Source: Chitinophagaceae bacterium
GTDB taxonomy: Bacteria; Bacteroidota; Bacteroidia; Chitinophagales; Chitinophagaceae
Assembly (NCBI GenBank): GCA_947455215.1
Contig: CANGNA010000018.1
Coordinates: 1 to 64,000 of the forward strand
Length of the DNA: 64,000 nt
Direction of reading: 5' to 3'
Made by a program: the position numbers and the translations under genes. Positions 22,824 through 30,165 of the stretch are shown piece by piece (the stretch's first letter is position 1; each line of letters opens with the position of its first letter). Below the pieces are notes generated by a model, which was not told the origin of the DNA, made no database searches, and was given only the letters and a program-made list of their open reading frames with translations.

Positions 22824-25225
22824 TATAGTCTTATTTGGGCATTTAGCTTATTGGTATAAGTATCTATCAGTTGCTTCATCAGTTGTTCGGTCTCGGCATC
22901 GGTAAGGGTGCGATCGTGCAACTGGAAGGTATAAGATAATGCAAACGATTTTTTGCCTGCGCCCAGCTTCTCGCTTTCAAACACATCAAACAGTCCGAAG
23001 GATTTTAATTCAGACAGTTTCAGTTGCTCGGTGGCATCCTGCACTTGCTTGTACGTAGTGTCTTTGTCCAGCACTATGGCCAGGTCTCGCGATACGGCAG
23101 GGAACTTAGGCACTTCTGTGTAGCGGGTCTTTGCCGCAGCCATAGCGGCGGTCCAGTTATCCCAGTGTATATCTGCAAAGAACACTTCCTGCTTCACGTC
23201 CATCATCTTCAGCTTTGCGGCATCTACGCGGCTTATGGTGCACAGTATATTGTTCTTCCACTTCCAGGTAGTTTCAGCGCTATCGCTATAAGACACTGCT
23301 GTGTTGCTGATGCCGCTGTAAGCAAGCAGGTTGCCAATGACGCCCTTTAGGTAATACAGGTCGGCCTTGCGTGCCTGCTGGTTCCATTGTGCTGCGGCAG
23401 TATTGCCCGTAAGCCATATGGCCAGGCACTGTTGCTGTATATACTTATCGGCAGCAGTGCGGTATACATTGCCAAATTCGAATAGTGCCAGGTCCTGGTT
23501 CTTACGGTTAGCGTTGTATTCTATTACTTCCAGCCCGCTTTCCAGCATCGATGGGCGCATCACATCCAGCTCTACGCTCAGGCTGTTGATCATGCGCACC
23601 AGGTTTTCCTCGGTAGGGTAGTACTTGCTGTTCACTATAGAGTTGGTCACTATCTCCTGCATGCCCATACCGCACAGCAGGTTGGCTATCTGCTCCTTCT
23701 TGCTGCGGTCGTTGGGCATAGGGCGGGTGAGGGCAATGTTCAGTCTGCCGTGCAGTTGTACATTGTCCAGGCCATCTATGCGCAGTATCTCTTCTACTAT
23801 ATCGGCCGGCTGGGTCACATCGGGCTTATTGGTAGGTACGCCCAGTGTTAGTCCCTGCTCGTCCTCGCTTTTAATGGTAAACCCAAGCGAAGTGAGTATC
23901 TCTTTTATAGCAGCTATGGTATAGCCCTTGCCGCTTAATGTGTGTATATAGCTGTAAGTGATGCTTACCTCTGCCGGTACCAGGTTGATAGGGTATACAT
24001 CTACGATTTCTGATGCTATGGTGCCGCCAGATATTTCTGCTATCAGCTGTGCTGCGCGCTGCAGGGCGGGTATCACATTGTTGATGTCCACGCCCTTCTC
24101 AAAGTGCATGGCTGCGTCGGTACGCAGTCCGAAGTGTGTGCTGGTAATGCGGATATGCCTGGAATTGAAGTAGGCACTTTCCAGGAACACATTAGTAGTG
24201 CCATTGCTGATGCCGCTGTGCAGGCCGCCGAATACGCCGCCGAGCGCTATAGGTCCGTTACCGTCAGATATAACGATGTCTGTACTGTTTAATTTTCTTT
24301 CCTTTTCATCCAGTGCCATGAAAGGCGTGCCTGCATCTACATGGCCTACGTAGATTGTGTTGTCAGCGATCTTATCTGCGTCGAAGGCGTGCAGCGGCTG
24401 GCCGTATTCGTGCAGTACATAGTTGGTCACATCTACTATGTTATTGATGCTGCGTACGCCAATGGCTTCCAGGCGTTTCTTCAGCCAGTCGGGCGATTCG
24501 CCCACTTTTATATTGCTGATGTACAGCTCGGCGTAGCGCGGACAAGCATCTATGGCCTGTACCTGTACTTCTATAGGCGATGCCGCGGTTACGGTATGCG
24601 GCTTTATTTCCGGCAGTTTAATATTGTGCTTTTTGCCGGTATGGTGGGTAAGATAAGCGCATACATCGCGGGCCACGCCTATGTGGCTGTTGGCATCGCT
24701 GCGGTTGGGCGTAAGGCCTATGTGTATGGTATAATCTGTTTCGGGTATGTTGAAGAATGTTTTTGCAGCCATGCCTACCTGCGCGTCCTGCGGCAGTATC
24801 ATGATGCCGGCATGACTTTCGCCCAGTCCTATTTCGTCTTCGGCGCATATCATGCCTTCACTTTCTTCGCCGCGTATCTTGGCCTTCTTTATCAGGAATG
24901 CCTCGCCGTGCGTAGGATGCACGGTAGTACCTACTGTGGCCACCACTACTTTTTGACCTGCTGCTACATTGGGTGCGCCGCAAACTATCTTCAGCGGGGT
25001 ATCGCCGCCCACATTTACAGTGGTCAGGTTCAGTTTGTCGGCATTAGGGTGTTTCTGGCAGGTAAGCACTTCGCCTATTACCAGGCCGGCAAGGCCGCCC
25101 TTTATGGCTTCTGTGCGCTCAATTGCCTCTACCTCAAGGCCTATAGATGTAAGGATATGGCTTAATTCGTCTACCGGTATATGATGAGGCAGATGATCCA
25201 TCAGCCATTGGTAAGAAATGGTCAT
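22823..25225 (-). CDS. pheT: Phenylalanine--tRNA ligase beta subunit
   Basis: An 800-residue subunit of the alpha2-beta2 enzyme charging tRNA-Phe. Visible domains in order are: an N-terminal segment (SYQWLMDHLPHH), an EMAP-II/tRNA-binding domain (about residues 40-150; LTCQKHPNADKLN, VCGAPNVAAGQKV), B3/B4 editing domains (RSINNIVDVTNYV, GQPLHAFDADKI), the B5 domain, and a C-terminal FDX-ACB anticodon-binding domain (PKFPAVSRDLAIVLD). Length matches the family. pheS is not adjacent, so the genes are split as in many Bacteroidota. It heads a tightly coupled operon with the coiled coil, DUF6452, DUF6048 and CDP-alcohol transferase genes. Confidence 0.96.
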   Translation of the reverse strand: MTISYQWLMDHLPHHIPVDELSHILTSIGLEVEAIERTEAIKGGLAGLVIGEVLTCQKHPNADKLNLTTVNVGGDTPLKIVCGAPNVAAGQKVVVATVGTTVHPTHGEAFLIKKAKIRGEESEGMICAEDEIGLGESHAGIMILPQDAQVGMAAKTFFNIPETDYTIHIGLTPNRSDANSHIGVARDVCAYLTHHTGKKHNIKLPEIKPHTVTAASPIEVQVQAIDACPRYAELYISNIKVGESPDWLKKRLEAIGVRSINNIVDVTNYVLHEYGQPLHAFDADKIADNTIYVGHVDAGTPFMALDEKERKLNSTDIVISDGNGPIALGGVFGGLHSGISNGTTNVFLESAYFNSRHIRITSTHFGLRTDAAMHFEKGVDINNVIPALQRAAQLIAEISGGTIASEIVDVYPINLVPAEVSITYSYIHTLSGKGYTIAAIKEILTSLGFTIKSEDEQGLTLGVPTNKPDVTQPADIVEEILRIDGLDNVQLHGRLNIALTRPMPNDRSKKEQIANLLCGMGMQEIVTNSIVNSKYYPTEENLVRMINSLSVELDVMRPSMLESGLEVIEYNANRKNQDLALFEFGNVYRTAADKYIQQQCLAIWLTGNTAAAQWNQQARKADLYYLKGVIGNLLAYSGISNTAVSYSDSAETTWKWKNNILCTISRVDAAKLKMMDVKQEVFFADIHWDNWTAAMAAAKTRYTEVPKFPAVSRDLAIVLDKDTTYKQVQDATEQLKLSELKSFGLFDVFESEKLGAGKKSFALSYTFQLHDRTLTDAETEQLMKQLIDTYTNKLNAQIRL

Positions 25226-25244
25226 TTAAAACAGAATATTTGCG

Positions 25245-25252
25245 CAAAGATA
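25245..25252 (-). promoter_or_regulatory. -7 box of pheT promoter
   Basis: TATCTTTG on the minus strand matches TAnnTTTG exactly, 19 bases before ATG 25225. A TTTG at the usual -33 distance is not evident, so only the -7 element is called. Confidence 0.4.
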
Positions 25253-25454
25253 ACTTACCTCATACCAAAACCCATGAACTTAAAAAAATGCTTTAACAAA
25301 CTTAGTTACGCACATGTAAATCTGCATACTATGTGGATTGGCGTGTATAACTGTTGTAACTTTGTTAGTGAATAGGGAAATACACCTAAAAGGTAGGCAT
25401 AACAATGTGGAATATGTGTGGACGAGTGGAAGAAAATTATATAACCTCCTTTTT

Positions 25455-25485
25455 TTTGCGGTTACCGAAATCGCTTTTACTTTCG
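25455..25485 (+). promoter_or_regulatory. Bacteroidota-type promoter of dnaB
   Basis: TTTG (25455-25458), a 19-base spacer and TACTTTCG (25478-25485; one mismatch to TAnnTTTG). The leader to ATG 25607 would be about 115 bases. Confidence 0.55.
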
Positions 25486-25606
25486 TCCTCCCCCGTAAAA
25501 ATTTGCTTAACACCCAGGTAATATTGCTTTTATAGCGGAAAAGCAATGTGGGCTTGTTTTCGGGATAAAATAAGACAATTTGTACAGTATAATTTATTTA
25601 TAAACA

Positions 25607-27238
25607 ATGTCAGTCAACGTAAAAAAGGATTTCGGAGGAGCAAGGAGCCGCAAGCCGGACATGACCAGTATGGTCTATGGTAAGGTGCCGCCGCAGGCTG
25701 TGGAGCTTGAAGAAGCCGTGCTGGGTGCCTGTATGCTGGAGAAGGACACCTTTGCACAGGTGCTGGAGGTGATACAGAGCGCCGAGTGTTTTTATGTGGA
25801 TGCACACCAGAAGATATACGCCGCGATGCGTCGCCTGTTTGACAAGGGTACCCCGGTAGACCTGTTGACCATAAGCGATGAGCTGCGCAAGACCAATGAA
25901 CTGGAAATAGTAGGCGGTGCTTACTTCCTCACTAAGCTGACCATGGCGGTGATGTCTTCTGCCCACGTAGAAGCACATGCCCGTATAGTGATGGAAAAGT
26001 TCGTACAGCGTGAACTGATCCGCATCTCCGGGTCTATCATCAGCGAGGCTTACGAGGACAGCAGTGACGTGTTCGACCTGTTGGATAAGGCAGAAAGCGG
26101 TCTGTATGAGATCACCGATAAGCACCTGCGTAAGAACTTCAAGAGCTTGCAGGACGTATTGGTGCAGACCATGAACGAGATAGATGAGGCGCGTAAAAAG
26201 ACGGACGACCTGACCGGTGTGCCATCGCACTTCCGCGAACTGGACGCTATCACCTCGGGCTGGCAGAAGACCGATCTTATCATTCTTGCGGCACGTCCAT
26301 CGGTGGGTAAAACAGCGTTTTGTCTGAACCTGGCGCTAAATGCGGCGATGAATCCGGGGAAGGAATTTCCTGTGGCTTTCTTCTCGTTGGAAATGGGTGC
26401 AGGGCAGATAGTAAAGAGGTTGCTGAGCGCGGTGACGGACGTGCGCCTGGAGGCCATTACGCGTGGTAAGATGGCAGAGCATGAGTTCATTCAGATGTCT
26501 CAGCGTATGTCGAAACTGGCCCAGGCCAAGATATTTATAGATGACCAGGCCGCGCTGAACATCTTTGAGCTACGTGCCAAGTGCCGCCGACTGAAGCAGA
26601 AGCATGATATACAGATGATCATCATCGACTACCTGCAGCTGATGCATGGTTCTGATAACAATGGTAACCGTGAGCAGGAGATCAGTAAGATATCGCGCGA
26701 CCTTAAGGCGCTGGCCAAAGAGCTGGATATACCGGTGATAGCGCTGTCTCAGCTAAGCCGTGCGGTGGAGACGCGTAAAGAAAGTAAGATACCGCAGCTG
26801 AGTGACCTTCGTGAATCGGGTGCGATAGAACAGGATGCCGACATGGTCATGTTCCTGTACCGCCCTGAATACTATGGCATCAATAACGATGCGATGGGCG
26901 AGACCATAGAAGGGGAAACACATATACATATAGCCAAGCATCGTAATGGTAGCCTGGGTAATGTGCGGGTGCGCTTTATAAAAGAATACCAGCGCTTCGT
27001 GGATATTGAAGACAATTTTAACCAGTTTGGCCCTGCTGCGCCGAAGGATAATCCTGCTGCCGGTATCCGCCGCGATACCAGCGACTTTGGCGAGTCTAAG
27101 ATGTTCATTCCGGGAGGCTTCCAGACCATGCAATCTAAGGCCAATGATGTGAACTGGGATGATGACGACCTTACCGGCATGGGCGGTAACCCGCTGAAAC
27201 GCGGACCTAAGCCGGGCGATGATGATGCGCCGTTTTAA
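25607..27238 (+). CDS. dnaB: Replicative DNA helicase
   Basis: A 543-residue hexameric helicase that unwinds DNA at the fork. The N-terminal domain begins at VPPQAVELEEAVLGACML (about residue 27), followed by the linker. The RecA-like domain has Walker A ARPSVGKTAF, Walker B MIIIDYLQLM, and LRESGAIEQDADMV(M)F with the downstream arginine-finger region. The C-terminal tail from about residue 460 is Pro/Gly/Asp-rich and probably disordered. All catalytic parts are present and no intein is seen. It has its own promoter and terminator, so it is monocistronic. Confidence 0.97.
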   Translation: MSVNVKKDFGGARSRKPDMTSMVYGKVPPQAVELEEAVLGACMLEKDTFAQVLEVIQSAECFYVDAHQKIYAAMRRLFDKGTPVDLLTISDELRKTNELEIVGGAYFLTKLTMAVMSSAHVEAHARIVMEKFVQRELIRISGSIISEAYEDSSDVFDLLDKAESGLYEITDKHLRKNFKSLQDVLVQTMNEIDEARKKTDDLTGVPSHFRELDAITSGWQKTDLIILAARPSVGKTAFCLNLALNAAMNPGKEFPVAFFSLEMGAGQIVKRLLSAVTDVRLEAITRGKMAEHEFIQMSQRMSKLAQAKIFIDDQAALNIFELRAKCRRLKQKHDIQMIIIDYLQLMHGSDNNGNREQEISKISRDLKALAKELDIPVIALSQLSRAVETRKESKIPQLSDLRESGAIEQDADMVMFLYRPEYYGINNDAMGETIEGETHIHIAKHRNGSLGNVRVRFIKEYQRFVDIEDNFNQFGPAAPKDNPAAGIRRDTSDFGESKMFIPGGFQTMQSKANDVNWDDDDLTGMGGNPLKRGPKPGDDDAPF

Positions 27239-27252
27239 TAAGATACTTTTCT

Positions 27253-27283
27253 ATAAAGGCCCGCAAGGGCCTTTATTTTTTAA
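27253..27283 (+). terminator. Rho-independent terminator of dnaB
   Basis: ATAAAGGCCC (27253-27262) pairs perfectly with GGGCCTTTAT (27267-27276) over a GCAA tetraloop, followed by seven Ts. Confidence 0.9.
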
Positions 27284-27331
27284 GATAAATAGCGGTTAGT
27301 TTTTATATATTTGTTGCAACTGATCATCGTT

Positions 27332-28423
27332 ATGAAAAGACTGTTACTTACTATTTTTACCCTTTGCTGTATGCTTCCGTTCGCTTACGGACAAGCAATA
27401 CAGGAGATCGATCTGCTGTTTGCGCAAAAAAAATACGAGCAGGTATTGGCAAAGGCCCGGGGAGTACTGGATAAGGACCCCGGCAATGCTTATGCTAACG
27501 GGATCATCGCATCGACCTATGTGCGCGTGGCGAAGTATGATTCTTCGATAGCATTTGCCCTAAAGGCAATACAACTGGACAATGACAGCACGTTTATATC
27601 GGGGTGGGCGCATTATAATCTGGGGTTGGCTTATGTGTATACCGGCAAAAGGGAAGAGGGCATTGCAGAGTTGAAACGTGCCATAGCTGTTGATGTTACG
27701 GTCAATAATGTAAAATCTGCAAAGCATATACTCGACTCATTGGGCTATAAAATGCCGGAGAAAGAATACGATAAAAATTACCTGCCCAATTGGGTGACCA
27801 TACAAAGTCCGGCACTTACCTATAAATTCCAGGATACTGAGGGGTGTACTGCCACAACATATAAGTTCATGCAGGTGCACGATTCGGCATACAGGCAACT
27901 GGTACAAATATTTCAGCCTGCATTGCCCGGTGGTGTGCTGATGCATGTGTGGAGCGACCCTGAGATAGCTAAGACGGTTTTGCATCGCAGGTTGGGTTTT
28001 GCATTTGCCAAGCAATGTTTCTGCCATGTATCCCGGCACCAGACGGTGGGGCACGAACTGGCGCATATCATTTCTTACTGGAGCTGGGGAACGGCCAACA
28101 GTGGCTATAGCAAGTTCATCAGTGAAGGGATAGGTGTATGCTTCGACCTGGAGCCGCGCGATAAATATGCTGCCGCCCGCTTTGTGGTAGGTAAGTATAA
28201 TGTGGCTACCCTAAAAGTATGGGAGAATGAACAAGACTATGACGATGATGTGCTATACCCGCTTGGCGGCGCCTTTATACAATACATGAAAGAGCATAGC
28301 ACGCCCGAGCAGTTCAGGCTGTTGGTGAAGCGGCAAACACTGGCTGAGGTGCGTATAATTTACGGTGCCCAGTTTGATACGATGGTGGCTGATTTTGATA
28401 AGTTGATGGGGGTAAAAGGGTAA
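27332..28423 (+). CDS. Secreted TPR protein with HELAH metallopeptidase-like domain
   Basis: ATG 27332 gives 363 residues and a signal peptide (MKRLLLTIFTLCCMLPFAYG). TPR-like helices cover about residues 22-140 (LDKDPGNAYANGIIAST, GWAHYNLGLAYVYTGK). The C-terminal half has a gluzincin-type site: H241-E242-L-A-H245 with E265 in FISEGIG, which fits an HExxH zinc site with a glutamate third ligand. QTVGHELAHIIS and FIQYMKEH resemble DUF1570/peptidase MA-like proteins. I infer a periplasmic zinc peptidase or a peptidase-fold protein, substrate unknown. Confidence 0.75.
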   Translation: MKRLLLTIFTLCCMLPFAYGQAIQEIDLLFAQKKYEQVLAKARGVLDKDPGNAYANGIIASTYVRVAKYDSSIAFALKAIQLDNDSTFISGWAHYNLGLAYVYTGKREEGIAELKRAIAVDVTVNNVKSAKHILDSLGYKMPEKEYDKNYLPNWVTIQSPALTYKFQDTEGCTATTYKFMQVHDSAYRQLVQIFQPALPGGVLMHVWSDPEIAKTVLHRRLGFAFAKQCFCHVSRHQTVGHELAHIISYWSWGTANSGYSKFISEGIGVCFDLEPRDKYAAARFVVGKYNVATLKVWENEQDYDDDVLYPLGGAFIQYMKEHSTPEQFRLLVKRQTLAEVRIIYGAQFDTMVADFDKLMGVKG

Positions 28424-28461
28424 GTTTCAGATTCATACAGCCCTAAAAAATTAATGTCTTT

Positions 28462-28827
28462 ATGTTTCTTGCTATCATGTGTGTCCCGTTTTTATACCTG
28501 TTATGGCCATCGTTGCTACTAAAAAAAGACTATGAACAGGAATTGCTGATAGCGACAGCAATTATTGCAGTTGTCGGTGTTTTATTGTTTTTATGGTTAC
28601 ATGCGACTAATTGCTTATCTCTTCTTTGTCCCTTGTATGCATTACTTGTATTTAAGGCTGGCAGCCGATTTTTTCGCAAAAGGATGCGGCGGGATCCAAA
28701 ACAGCCGCCAAAGAGCCTATTTCTTGATGATGAGTATAACTGGGACCGGCTGTTTCAGTTTTGCTACCTGCTATTAACTTTTTTGGCACCATTATGCATA
28801 TTCATAGGTATTTTTAAATGGCCATAG
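28462..28827 (+). CDS. Small membrane protein of unknown function
   Basis: A 121-residue protein with three hydrophobic segments: FLAIMCVPFLYLLWP near the start, LIATAIIAVVGVLLFLWL (about residues 28-45), and FCYLLLTFLAPLCIFIGIF near the end. A basic loop (RFFRKRMRRDPKQPP) lies between the second and third, probably on the cytoplasmic side. No family recognised. It follows the TPR peptidase gene by 38 bases and probably shares its transcript. Confidence 0.6.
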   Translation: MFLAIMCVPFLYLLWPSLLLKKDYEQELLIATAIIAVVGVLLFLWLHATNCLSLLCPLYALLVFKAGSRFFRKRMRRDPKQPPKSLFLDDEYNWDRLFQFCYLLLTFLAPLCIFIGIFKWP

Positions 28828-28832
28828 TAAAG

Positions 28833-28865
28833 CAAAAGCCCGAGACAACTACCGCGGGCGTTTTG
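28833..28865 (+). terminator. Imperfect hairpin terminator between convergent genes
   Basis: CAAAAGCCCG (28833-28842) pairs imperfectly with CGGGCGTTTTG (28855-28865). It lies just after the small membrane protein gene and before the convergent gene ending at 28906. Confidence 0.5.
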
Positions 28866-28905
28866 GAAATATGGTCATTGGAAATTTGGGTAGATCGTTT
28901 TCTGG

Positions 28906-29313
28906 CTACTTTTCCAGCTCTTTATTGAAGCCCATTTTGATGTACGTTTCTTCTCTTTGGTCTGGTTTCCTGCCTTTGAATTCTTCAAATATAGAGAGTG
29001 CATCTTCAACGGTGTTCACTCCCATGGCGTTACATGCCTTGCCCCATTTATATAATGCTATGGCCAGTTGGGTAGTGATCACATTAGGCTTTACCGCCAC
29101 TGCCTGGTACTCTTTACCTTTTATTGGTGTAAAATAATCCAGCCTGCCGCCCGGTTGCGTTTTTTCAATGATCAGTTTCCTTAATTCAGTAGGTGTTGTT
29201 CCTGAGCTATCAGCTGTCTTCAATGTATCGGAAGAACCTTTGCCAATACCTGATGTTTGCGCACAGATGACGCCGGAGGTGAAGAGTAACAGCGTTATAA
29301 CAAGGTATCTCAT
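28906..29313 (-). CDS. Secreted protein of unknown function
   Basis: A 135-residue protein with a signal peptide (MRYLVITLLLFTSGVICAQ), a Ser/Thr-rich linker, and a small conserved-looking domain (GGRLDYFTPIKGKEYQAVA, TQLAIALYKWGKACNAMG, ALSIFEEFKGRKPDQREE). No catalytic or metal motif is seen. It is monocistronic, between two terminators. Confidence 0.65.
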   Translation of the reverse strand: MRYLVITLLLFTSGVICAQTSGIGKGSSDTLKTADSSGTTPTELRKLIIEKTQPGGRLDYFTPIKGKEYQAVAVKPNVITTQLAIALYKWGKACNAMGVNTVEDALSIFEEFKGRKPDQREETYIKMGFNKELEK

Positions 29314-29352
29314 TCGTGATGTGTTGTTCTTACAATAGTAATAAAATAAAGC

Positions 29353-29381
29353 AAAAAGCCCGCGACAGCTATCGCGGGCTT
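29353..29381 (-). terminator. Terminator downstream of lolA
   Basis: AAGCCCGCGA (29356-29365) pairs perfectly with TCGCGGGCTT (29372-29381); on the minus strand it is followed by TTTTTGC. It ends the lolA transcript, whose coding region stops at 29402. Confidence 0.85.
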
Positions 29382-29401
29382 CTGAATGTCATCAATAAAA
29401 A

Positions 29402-30040
29402 TTAGCGGAGGTCATTCACTTCTACGCCCGGGTGTGCTTTGGTATTCCAGGTAAAGAAGTCGTCAGCTATTGGTTTGTCGGTAACTACATTGCTGATCAT
29501 ATAAGTAGTTTTGTTGCCGTTCTTAGCCCATATGTTGCCACCGGCTATCATAGAGTTACCTTTGTCTATCAGCAGTTCTATTTTAGTGGTCTGCTTATTA
29601 GCGTCTATTGGTGTCAGCTCTATTACATCGCATTTTTTGCCGCCTTCTGTGCGCTCGCCAATATACTTGTAGCGGTATTCTTTATCGTAGAAATTGGTCA
29701 GCAATTTGGCCGGAGAGATACTCTGGTCTTTAGGGTTGAAGGTGCTCACTGTTACCTCTTTAGCTTCGGCATTGTAGGTCCATACGGTCTTATTGTCGCA
29801 GATGATCTCCTGGCCGGTAAGCTGCACATGATACTTGGTACCTTTTATAGCAATAGTGCCTTTCTTGGAATCATTCACCTTACCGCCCGTCAGCTTCAAA
29901 GCGAAATTGGCCTTGATGGTCTTCAGGGTGTTTACTTTTTTGGTTACGTTGTCCAGTATAGCCTTTGCTTTTGCATCCTGTGCGTTAGCGTTAATGGCAA
30001 AAGACAATGCCAGCACACAAACCGAAAGTAGTTTCTTCAT
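29402..30040 (-). CDS. lolA: Outer-membrane lipoprotein carrier LolA-like protein
   Basis: A 212-residue periplasmic protein with a signal peptide (MKKLLSVCVLALSFAINANA). The LolA-type half-barrel is read from TIKANFALKLTGGK, KGTIAIKGTKYHVQL, DNKTVWTYNAEAKEVTVS, KTTKIELLIDKGNSMIAGG and FFTWNTKAHPGVEV. LolA shuttles mature lipoproteins from the inner membrane to the outer membrane. Position next to ftsK is typical for Bacteroidota. A TACCTTTG -7 box lies about 41 bases before its ATG, so it is probably transcribed alone. Confidence 0.9.
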   Translation of the reverse strand: MKKLLSVCVLALSFAINANAQDAKAKAILDNVTKKVNTLKTIKANFALKLTGGKVNDSKKGTIAIKGTKYHVQLTGQEIICDNKTVWTYNAEAKEVTVSTFNPKDQSISPAKLLTNFYDKEYRYKYIGERTEGGKKCDVIELTPIDANKQTTKIELLIDKGNSMIAGGNIWAKNGNKTTYMISNVVTDKPIADDFFTWNTKAHPGVEVNDLR

Positions 30041-30080
30041 TACCTGTGTATGATTGTTAAGTGGTTACAAAATGAGGGCG

Positions 30081-30088
30081 CAAAGGTA
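30081..30088 (-). promoter_or_regulatory. -7 box of lolA promoter
   Basis: TACCTTTG on the minus strand matches the Bacteroidota -7 consensus exactly and lies 41 bases upstream of ATG 30040. No clear -33 TTTG at the right distance. Confidence 0.45.
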
Positions 30089-30165
30089 GCAAACACATGC
30101 GAATATTACCCGTTGTGAAGGATAATTTAACAACATGCTGATACTTACTGTGTTAGTTGTCAGTG

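Larger units (their letters stand above)
25226..25606. other. Divergent spacer between pheT and dnaB
   Basis: A 381-base AT-rich region with no gene. It holds an exact TATCTTTG -7 box facing pheT (25245-25252) and a well-spaced promoter facing dnaB (25455-25485). Short frames in both directions lack a plausible start and protein character. I saw no tRNA or riboswitch-like fold. Confidence 0.6.

Noticed and set aside
24341-25165. A 274-codon plus-strand frame antisense to pheT
   Set aside because: Tyr/Phe/Ala/Gly-rich shadow of a conserved gene; no homology-like motifs.
25226-25606. tRNA or riboswitch in the pheT-dnaB spacer
   Set aside because: I looked for acceptor/T-loop words (GTTCRA) and paired arms and found none; only promoter-like boxes stand out.
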